From JACKFB01 sp041389525 (GTDB lineage: Bacteria; Myxococcota_A; UBA9042; PHBI01; JACKFB01): DNA of 41,272 nucleotides. A model generated the notes under the pieces. The model saw only the letters and a program-made list of their open reading frames with translations, was not told where the DNA came from and ran no database searches. Each line of letters opens with the position of its first letter. The stretch's first letter is position 1. The stretch is taken from assembly GCA_041389525.1 (NCBI GenBank), contig JAWKRR010000064.1, positions 1 to 41,272 of the forward strand, given 5' to 3'. Of the stretch, positions 38,201 through 41,272 are shown one piece after another. The translations under genes and the position numbers were made by a program.

Positions 38201-39777
38201 TTCGGCATGTCGATGATGAGCGGCGGCTCAAAGAGGATGCCGCCAGGCTGCAGCGCGATGACGTGGCTTGTGAAGCGGCCGTCGGGGATGGCCATCGGCG
38301 TGCGATTGACCGGGATATCGATGAGGCGCAGGCGCTGCTCGCTGACCGCCAGGCCCTTCGGCCACGTGACCTTGGTGCCGACCGGAACCCGGATCTCGGT
38401 CGCCGGCACCGTGGGGGACATCTTGCGTTGCAGCAGGACCTCGGTGAGCACGCGGCCCTCTGCGTCCAGCTCCAGCGGCACGCCCTCGGGCAGCCGTGGC
38501 AGGTAGTAGGCCCCCAGCTTCGTGTTGAGCTGCCCCGGGAGCACGCTGACCACGAAGTCGATGCGCGCGTACTTCTGCGCCCCGGGCGCGGTGGTGCCGT
38601 CCAGCCGGATGTGCGCGGTCACGGGCGCGGTCGGCTCTTCCAGGTCCTGGGCGTATGGGATCGAGAAGCTGCCGCGCGCGTCCGTCTCGACGGTGGTCGG
38701 GCCCTCGAGCAGCGTCACCTTGATGCCGGCGACCGCCACCCGGTGCTCGTCGACCACCCGCCCCGCGATGGTCGTCGGGCCCTTGCCCGGGATGAGCCCC
38801 TCCGCGTGAAAGACCGACGGCAGCCCCACGTCGCCCGGCAGGCGCGCGTACACGCTGTTGTTGGTCAGGTCGCCCGGACCAAGCCGCCACCGCACCCGCG
38901 CGTAGCCGGCCGAGTCGGTGCGCACCTTCAAAATACCCAGGCCGTTGCTGCGTGAAACCCAGGGCGCCTCGCCGTTCGCCGACAGCGCGCCGGAGCCGTC
39001 GACCACCTCAAACTCCACCTCGGTCAGCGCCAGCGGGCCGCCCTCCTCCGTGGTGGCGCGCACGATGAGCGGCAGCGGCAACATCTCGCCCAGGATCCCC
39101 ACCTGGAACTTGTTCTGCGAGATGCTGAGCGTCCCGGCGTCTCGCAGGCTGTCGTCCTGGCGAATCGGGTACTCGTAGACGCCGCTTGTGTTGCCGTGCG
39201 AGTCGCTCACCGCGACCACCACCGGGTTCAGCGCGTGCGGGGTCAGCTTCAGGGTCGCCGTGAAGTGGCCCAGCGTGTCGGCGGTGACGGTCAGCGGCTC
39301 GGCGGCGCCGTCGATCTGCACGACCGCGCCCGGCTCCGTGCGCCCGTACCAGCTCTGAACGCGCAGGGACGTGGACGGCCAGTAGGTCAGAATCGTCGGC
39401 GCTGACGGCGGCTCGTCATCGATCTGCACGACCACGCGCACGGTGCGGCTGACCTCGCCGAGGGTGACCGTGACGGTGGTCTGGCCCGCCGCCACGCCCG
39501 TGACGAGGCCGGCGGCGTCGACGGTGGCGATGGCGGTGTCGCCCGAGGTGTAGCCGACCGCGCCCTCGTCAGGCGGCAAGAGCACCCCGTCGTGCAGCGC
39601 GGTGACCTCGAGCGGCACGGTCTCGCCGCGCGACTCGATGACCACCGCGAAGGGCTGAACCAGCAGGCCCAGCAGGGGCGGCCGATCGTCCGACTTCCCC
39701 TTGTCCGGACAGCCCGGAACAGTCAGGAGGAGGAGCGCGAGACCAGCCAGACGACACACGCGAGACATCGGCAGCAT
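26221..39777 (-). CDS. giant multidomain surface lipoprotein (4518 aa) with calcium-type repeats and six Gly-rich Cys-paired modules
   Basis: ATG at 39777 with GGAGG 7 bases upstream; ATG 39768 is also possible. Signal peptide ends TVPGC (Cys23). Approximate residues: Big_2 Ig-like 40-110; carboxypeptidase-regulatory-like strand domain 335-420; Cys/Lys/Glu-rich insert 583-666; PKD-like 706-790; long beta-rich region to 1440; FN3-like and other Ig-like segments to 1740; thrombospondin type 3-like Ca2+ repeats (DSDGDGLSDG type) 1824-2171; a second Big_2-like domain 2178-2270; an LVIVD-like propeller about 2272-2572; two Ig-like domains to about 2780; six Gly-rich modules 2816-4518. No catalytic site and no LPXTG or autotransporter barrel seen. 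The lipid anchor is at the N-terminus, so the modules would reach away from the cell. Its position between glycan genes and gumC suggests a matrix or adhesin role; that is inferred. Confidence 0.88.
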   Translation of the reverse strand: MLPMSRVCRLAGLALLLLTVPGCPDKGKSDDRPPLLGLLVQPFAVVIESRGETVPLEVTALHDGVLLPPDEGAVGYTSGDTAIATVDAAGLVTGVAAGQTTVTVTLGEVSRTVRVVVQIDDEPPSAPTILTYWPSTSLRVQSWYGRTEPGAVVQIDGAAEPLTVTADTLGHFTATLKLTPHALNPVVVAVSDSHGNTSGVYEYPIRQDDSLRDAGTLSISQNKFQVGILGEMLPLPLIVRATTEEGGPLALTEVEFEVVDGSGALSANGEAPWVSRSNGLGILKVRTDSAGYARVRWRLGPGDLTNNSVYARLPGDVGLPSVFHAEGLIPGKGPTTIAGRVVDEHRVAVAGIKVTLLEGPTTVETDARGSFSIPYAQDLEEPTAPVTAHIRLDGTTAPGAQKYARIDFVVSVLPGQLNTKLGAYYLPRLPEGVPLELDAEGRVLTEVLLQRKMSPTVPATEIRVPVGTKVTWPKGLAVSEQRLRLIDIPVNRTPMAIPDGRFTSHVIALQPGGILFEPPLIIDMPNLDGLPPGSRVDQLSFDHEYGRFLKTGTATVSDSGLRVVSDPGSGMRISAWHPLPPVPPCPPCTLTGNVAEPPPVVEPDQKKEEKEEECKKCTCSFRGMTVPCPPKKKEKDEKKPEPPDLVMEDAPCGCGASPAGPPPVDSSNDGEEGEPSEGEDKMKIPPDQIEVECNCDKGPVKITAPRQKNNVVQPGTKMALRARCEDPDGDADIRWKIVRTEGTDSKSASPTSGKGPALAVTFEGRGKYQVTASAAVKKCKGSDSIVVEVTDCVDAGVVRVCGEKLEETTKDIFVVSGNVSIGMVPAGGETTTSGSGGQFLRVSGPVTANKTTKAVDGDAMVSMDTYLGPIRLDNMPLYRGAFLIDGNTGAITYPPPKGGKLPKDGGSLMKLAGFIVGMGKSAQLLPDGVGFDVPKLFVSDTEWDVTPCPAIRNPEKKIFEQICPEDDPNVVGNSVLKKEKALQLSMETMAVKTLGITIGGTLSIEKEIDMGALRLSSMLLSYSAKSNEWASALAASFGPKKARVGLAVDGKMKDGTVTELNVEATFSKGIPIPPSAGPAAPLQIIGIKGGVKNPGFFIGKNDNPPTLSLGTKFKSGPSVSVGGKDYALATGNVNGELVFWPTSWSLAGDAALLGVVTQTFDNPFGNKDGFSVSSQNAIEGFATIDLKLAMTHDPYKAELSGGIKVKDPVFGAQVLSGSALIRAELIDGTDFLATGQLDARLQIPEFKVWGKAVGPLSLFSGSAGLTQRIPGQGTKVWATAAFGDKRLGESLARTEWSEAEGLKVTVCFESSGVAYCVDTIRGGKPVAVTPNMLVAGPVVEGIALRENFGGIDPLVEVPAGLHALQFGVVHDGPVDFDLVTPSGIIHGHDDDGESAGGGDGQGPSFLYIGGLEPGRTDWLVLRPEPGVYSLTGFTAPSAVREYYAQVPAQPPSFAFVEPTALDDDGVATVSWTAADPDSDARVDIYVDTDRDGLNGTYVGSALVSSGVRSLTWDSSDFPDGAYFFYGVVSDDESPPTTAYTQQPVRVDAGGGRELPPAELVRAVARDGGADVTWLSAGEPWMFAVEATPVDRLDLEPVTALTYAPATSARLEGLAAGVAWDITVTAGTRHRDRSEVSAPVRLVTGGTPLAFASKPATRIRALNRYSYTPVITGDPNAAIVLERAPLGVVLKDGELSWETDLDDIGDHELQISVAGPSGAVALEQAFTLAVVDPAAIASPEIVAIAPTTATIGEEYVWETAARSCDGGAVDLELAFGPAGMVVDQSNTVRWTPTAAQVQAARGVVAFGLRGVDGEGGIVEDTVVIWFSDSDGDGLPDAYELASGLSPYSVDNASGDPDSDGADHAAEAAAGTRGDVADSDGDGVSDGAELGRGLNPRSYDSDGDGLSDGVEDGLGTDPLKADSDGDGIDDGVEVANGSDPMTSVDSDGDGLSDLREELLGSDPTLADSDGDGCDDAAELAMGTQFGAADTDGDGAGDCDERDAGTDPLVAGRDDDGDGLSSHLEVVLGSNPFVKDTDGDGFDDGLEHGLGSDPLKADSMPSGEIPEPDAPVLLTGRSAPQAYPAYEVVDLGTIIIQRDDDADGANDAYEIVHEYDPQNPADGPSDDDLDGLPMWRESLLGTDPRQADSDGDGVSDGQELVDGTDPTDATDFSAGGPVATLHVVPGAPRLTVNTMLGPTPVQLLVVGRRADGTPLDLTAANRGTTYAIEPANAASVSADGVLTPHSDFEGEATLTVRNLALSVTAKVQVDRVTPGPIASLKLPGSPGKVDADEGRAVVAIGKSLYGVDVRVPTAPVLGQGLVLGATVMDVAINGNLAAAALGAEGVALVDVSDILAPTLVLRVPLGASAQSVAIGDGRVLVGTSAGVHVINPGLSSSLALVDADGDGRDDRVITISQPEASFGSVDMELDRLAASRGDKDLVLFTILPDGRLKEVATLPHSGSNREVADSGTTVFGAVYTGGVVRASLGEVPPTLAANTAPGFPECIAAHGTLVLACIRTTTGDSLSLMRGDKPGIPVAGNIKHSAGDPRGVAMGRQYYYITSAQGTFDVGQYLFPVDLMGIPPTLKPISPAPGGTFAEGTTVGFQVDAQDDVGVDEVRYFADGVQIGSFHGEPPFISEIRLPPVTAPSVVMLSAEAVDLGGNVGKLAPYPVNVVPVDDKIPPTVAFGEPYDGEPVPDGATIDVVVNPLDNHAIYRVEVSMGGQVVAQIADPPWRTTVKLPASAPNNRVTLAARAIDYGENEATASVTVELAGKDLVALGVTTLGVGDISQKGARAIVYRGGLVMDGAHSFESFWVGRGGTLTHPATPASGAEPGIDLTATRFGVGYFGAIELSGKGYLGDCAKGDDSCGAGGHTLGNVNGGSGARAGGSHGGSGGGQGAGASYGDPLAPATLGGGGGLGGSGNWPGGNGGGRVKVSADSIWVNGTIRADGLPAPTTGTSEGAGGAGGSVWLVAKAMTGAGRITANGGGTTSPGRGSGAGGRIALYRDTGDLSAATFAAWPGVSVEAVGTAGSVFIAESGGVSQFRVNDGGRSAGLDHRAFGFEPSENRLDIDADLIVGGTSRLVLTSPLKVRQLILQDRARLSHVQSQHGQPEPTLDVEADAIFIGPEAAIDVRARGYIGDCTPGDESCGGAAHTLGNASTGSSPFAGGSHGGEGGGGGRAATFGDLKLPTTLGGGGGRGGSGNWAGGDGGGRVRLMTSALLLDGAIWADGGASAGAGSSVGGGGAGGSVWVTTGTLDGSGAITAHGGQGGTEAGHAGAGGGGGRVAVYYQDASGFDLERVTAYPGVFGEAVAGSAGTVYLAPSSSTATIIVDDGGLSRGLDDRALAWDASDTRVDLQAHLRVGGTARLVVTSPLTVSSLSVEDEAVVTHLQTAHGFEAGLDLMAGSISVAAGASIDVTGRGFIGDCQPGDNSCGSGAHTAGNTGSGGSGGYSGGSHGGVGGGAAAAPTYDDAKAPAISGGGGGVGGSGNWPGGDGGGRIRLVVAAGLKLDGALRADGNPPHGDGPSVGGGGAGGAIWIDTKTLTGAGQMTANGGRGAKEAAHSGAGGGGGRIAVRYDSAAGFDASRITAWPGAEAAAKPGAPGTVYLTQNGQTPTMVLDDGGLSGGLDDRALGHAVSEELLDLKASLTLRGKTRLVVTAPLKVVNLTLEEQTVLTHPFGTHGYEPGLTVTADTLTIGTGASIDVSGRGYLGDCAAGDESCGSGGHTIGGASTGAGPFAGGSHGGVGGGEARSATYGDPKAPAALGSGGGRGGSGNWPGGQGGGRVRVTVGTLNNSGAIVAHGVRAPLSGTSVGAGGAGGSIWITAGTLTGPGQIRADGGAGGPEASGGGGGGGGGRVALYYKTGGFDAAKVSAVPGPAAPGTPGAPGTVYLAPDGETATIIIDDAGISALLDDRALGWDAATAPLDLAGDLTVRGTSRLVLTRPLVVGTLRLEGGARISHLEGNASLEPLVDISAKDVFIGADAAIDVIGRGYLGDCRPGMPSCGSGGMTVGNVPGGGGGYSGGSHGGLGGGGGPTRAFGDPFAPLTAGAGGARGGSGNWHGGDGGGQVLLVTDNLVLDGAILADGAGPLNADSASAGGGGAGGSVWVQTLTLSGDGAIRSHGGPGSAATGGGGAGGGGGRVLLDIGSNVGTVPDNITAFGGAADSVFGGPGTVAIVEGGVLRLLVDNGGLLHGNKTAPWPEVGSRVVTALGADSVSVAAGAWLPDALVGLQVGFVGAPGLFTVTANTTDTLSLDGDPSTAGAIGAALTGVRTIAGHLSIADGAAVWLRDQLRVESLDILDGGVLGHQPTTVAYENGLRVDASGAVSVAPQGAIDVSFAGYLGDCEVGDDSCGGGGHWFGNVGGGSGAGSGGSHGGAGGGTTASATYGDAAAPVTLGGGGGYGTSGNHPGGTGGGRVWLSAASLDLRGAIRAHGEGGGGNGSGGGAGGSIWLDVGKLTGSGSMTAAGGPGGLGAGGAGGGGGRVAVDGDDTGYSGAATAPGGSAETPAKQGQVGTVTFN
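26240..31340 (-). repeat. six large in-frame repeats (about 855 bp each, the last about 1045 bp)
   Basis: Markers of each unit are the GY-L/I-GDC-x3-G-x2-SCG motifs at about 31205, 30365, 29510, 28655, 27800 and 26755, so the spacing is about 840-855 for four intervals and about 1045 for the last. A unit runs: hydrophobic beta-rich 'LDL.ADL.V.GTSRLVLTSPL' segment, GYLGDC...SCGG, Gly-rich SHGG.GGG, GGGG..GSGNWPGG.GGGRV, a Gly-rich GGAGGSVW segment, and a GTVYLA closing strand. The longer last interval contains an extra block (VTALGADSVSVAAGAW... VGAPGLFTVTANTTDTLSL) that the other units lack. Confidence 0.8.
33265..34310 (-). repeat. thrombospondin type 3-like calcium-binding repeats
   Basis: About a dozen units of roughly 20-40 residues with DSDGDGLSDG/DSDGDGVSDG followed by an E-L-x-x-G-T/S-DP-like segment. 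Aspartates at alternate positions are the calcium ligands in this family. The codons GACAGCGACGGCGACGG repeat almost exactly, giving strings of GTCGCCGTCGCTGTC on the plus strand. Ten units are closely spaced; the last two near 33265-33520 are separated by a short irregular stretch. Confidence 0.88.
37780..38030 (-). other. Cys- and Lys/Glu-rich low-complexity insert in the giant lipoprotein
   Basis: About 84 codons with PPCPPC, a run of KKEEKEEE, CKKCTCSFRG, VPCPPKKKEKDEKK, then APCGCG. Eight to ten Cys lie among charged residues, unlike the rest of the protein. It looks like a flexible linker that may be disulfide-bonded or bind metal; no named domain fits. Confidence 0.65.
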
Positions 39778-40017
39778 AAGGCTACCTCCGATACATCGTC
39801 GCAGGCGGGCGCAGGGACGACGGGTTCGAATGCTCTGATTGGCGCCAGGGTAGCGGATCTCGGCCCCCTCCGTACACTGTGCGAGATGGCCCTATCCGCA
39901 GTGACTGCTCTAAAGCATGATCTTTCTTGGACCGTTGCGACAACCAAGCAAGACTCGAGTGGTGCCGGCACGCCGGCCAGGACTTCGCGCGGGGAGTCCG
40001 GATAGCCAGGGGTGCGG
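39778..40017. promoter_or_regulatory. divergent intergenic region between giant lipoprotein and gumC-like genes
   Basis: 240 bases that must hold promoters in both directions. It is less GC-rich than its surroundings, especially near 39905-39960. I find ribosome sites for both genes but no clear -35/-10 pair; a GG-N10-GC match at 39841-39854 is too weak to call a sigma-54 site. Confidence 0.4.
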
Positions 40018-41272
40018 ATGGGTAGTCATCAAGAGGACCGTGCGGCCGGCAAGGCGCGCGGGGCCACTGAGGGTTGGGCAGCGCTCGACGACACCTCGGC
40101 GGAAGCGCCGACGGTGCTTGGGCAGTTGGGCTCGATTCTGCAGGTCATCCTGCGGCACAAGCTGCTGATTCTGGTCGTGACGGCGGTCGGCGTGGCCGCG
40201 GGCTGGTTCTGGCTGGAGCGCCAGGTGCCGATCTATCGCGCGACGTCGAAGGTCATGATCGACCTGCGAGCGCCGAAGATCCTGTCGAACGTCAACGAGG
40301 TCGTCGAGCTGGGGACGCCGCGCTTCTACGGCACCGACCACCTCTATTTCGAGAGCCAGTATCAGATCATTCGGGGGCGCTACGTCGCCGAGAAGGTGCT
40401 CGACAAGCTGCAGCTCTGGCAGAGCGAGCACCTGCTGGGTCTTGATGCACCGCACAATGATATGACCGCCGAGGAGAAGCAGCGGGCGTTGGCTGAGGCG
40501 AACCTGGCCGAGGTGCTGGCCGAGCGGATCGAGGTCGCGCCGGTCAAGAGCTCGATGATGGTGGCGATCCACTTCGAGGACGCCGACCCGCACTTCGCGC
40601 AAGAGGTCGTCAACGCGGTCGCCGACGCCTACAAGGACCAGAACCTCGAGCAGAAGCGGCAGATCGTGGCCGACGCCACCCAGGAGCTGGGCACCCTGGT
40701 CGACGACTGGGAGGCGCGGCGGCAGGGTGCTGAGGACGCGGTCCGCGAGTTTGAGCGCAAGCACAACGTGGGGACGATCCCGACGACGAAGAAGTCGATC
40801 GACGAGCGGCTGGCGACGTTGGAGCAGCAGCTGACGGGCTCGCGGGTCGAGCGGATCCGCCTGCAGGCGGCCGCGAAGTCCATGGAGAAGTTCCGCAAGA
40901 CCACCGACACGAGCCGCGTGGACGCGGCGCCGCTGCTCGAGGACGCGGTGATTCGCGGGCTCAAGCAGCAGATCGCTGAGCACGAGGCGAAGCTGGCGGG
41001 GCTTGGCGGGCGCTACCTGGAGCAGCACCCCGAGGTCATCGCGGAGAAGGCGCACATCGCGGCGCTGAAGAAGTCCGTGCGCGCGGAGATCCAGAACGTC
41101 GCGCAGAGCGTTCAGCGCGAGCTGCGGCGGGTGACCGACGTCGAGGCCGGCATCTTGGCCGAGGTGGACACGGCGCGCGGCGAGGAGCGCGTCATCGCCG
41201 ATATCGAGCGCGACTACGCCCGGTTGGTCGAGGTGCAGGGTCGCTACGCCGTGCAGGCGGAGTCGGTGAAGA
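40018..41272 (+). CDS. GumC/Wzz-type polysaccharide chain-length protein, N-terminal part (3' end outside window)
   Basis: The frame is open from the ATG at 40018 to the window edge (418 residues seen), with CCAGGGG about 5 bases before the ATG. After a 40-residue cytoplasmic lead, one membrane segment (about 48-66, LLILVVTAVGVAAGWFW) is followed by YRATSKVMID, the typical start of the Wzz periplasmic domain. Next come ESQYQIIRGRYVAEKVLDKL, VVNAVADAYKDQNLEQK, and long charged coiled coils (about 200-400) with QHPEVIAEK, as in GumC, Wzc and ExoP proteins. These proteins set chain length and help export of exopolysaccharide through the outer-membrane channel. A C-terminal tyrosine-kinase domain may follow outside the window. 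It is divergent from the giant lipoprotein gene. Confidence 0.92.
   Translation, partial: MGSHQEDRAAGKARGATEGWAALDDTSAEAPTVLGQLGSILQVILRHKLLILVVTAVGVAAGWFWLERQVPIYRATSKVMIDLRAPKILSNVNEVVELGTPRFYGTDHLYFESQYQIIRGRYVAEKVLDKLQLWQSEHLLGLDAPHNDMTAEEKQRALAEANLAEVLAERIEVAPVKSSMMVAIHFEDADPHFAQEVVNAVADAYKDQNLEQKRQIVADATQELGTLVDDWEARRQGAEDAVREFERKHNVGTIPTTKKSIDERLATLEQQLTGSRVERIRLQAAAKSMEKFRKTTDTSRVDAAPLLEDAVIRGLKQQIAEHEAKLAGLGGRYLEQHPEVIAEKAHIAALKKSVRAEIQNVAQSVQRELRRVTDVEAGILAEVDTARGEERVIADIERDYARLVEVQGRYAVQAESVK

Noticed and set aside
39841..39854. GG-N10-GC spacing resembling a sigma-54 -24/-12 site upstream of gumC
   Set aside because: Only the GG/GC core fits; the rest of the consensus is absent and such spacing is common by chance in this GC-rich DNA.

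Overview
The window is one contiguous stretch of very GC-rich bacterial DNA (roughly 70% G+C by eye). The dense long open frames in every frame are a composition effect. It suggests a member of the Myxococcota (Bradymonadales, Polyangia or relatives). The clues are large Cys-rich lipoproteins, a Val-Pro-Asp spacer followed by RCC1-like CWG blades, a pseudokinase joined to a winged-helix domain of a type I associate with myxobacteria, a giant lipoprotein with thrombospondin type 3 calcium repeats, and scattered exopolysaccharide genes. That placement is inference; no rRNA or tRNA gene is present to confirm it. No gene-free stretch exceeds 300 bases.

Layout. 1-4966 (+): the tail of a TPR protein, then a lipoprotein made of about 33 tandem YD/RHS-like repeats. 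5122-8045: terC (+) converging on a capD/wbpM-type sugar-nucleotide dehydratase gene (-); their stop codons share the palindrome CTAG. 8196-10707 (-): a Cys-rich lipoprotein with a beta-propeller, interrupted by a frameshift near 9615 and followed by a clear intrinsic terminator. 10891-12279 (+): a lipoprotein with a Val-Pro-Asp repeat spacer and RCC1-like blades. 12371-12712 (+): a DUF3817 membrane protein behind two strong hairpins.

12720-20837 is the most unusual accessory block. It holds a pseudokinase-winged helix fusion (-), a divergent 123-residue unknown protein (+), a secretable or deliverable-looking HEVGH zinc metalloprotease (+), and a convergent four-gene operon (-). The operon reads: unknown protein, AAA+ ATPase of the type that accompanies contractile injection systems, CpXC zinc-ribbon protein, lipoprotein. 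Its first and last genes are full-length paralogues, one without a signal peptide and one a lipoprotein. No injection-system structural gene is in the window.

20966-26106 (-) is a compact glycan operon: GT2 glycosyltransferase, thymidylate-kinase-like P-loop kinase, APH-like phosphotransferase, GT4 glycosyltransferase and DegT/DnrJ aminotransferase, with GTGA/ATGA overlaps or short gaps. With the dehydratase at 6081-8045 and a GumC/Wzz-type chain-length protein that runs off the right end (40018 onward, +), it points to synthesis and export of a surface polysaccharide containing an amino-dideoxy sugar.

26221-39777 (-) is a single 4518-codon gene for a giant lipoprotein. It carries Big_2 and other Ig-like domains, a Cys/Lys/Glu-rich insert, about a dozen calcium-binding type 3 repeats, an LVIVD-like propeller, and six Gly-rich modules of about 285 residues, each with a Cys pair in a DC-x3-G-x2-SC setting. 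It sits between the glycan operon and gumC and may be a surface or matrix protein acting with the polysaccharide.
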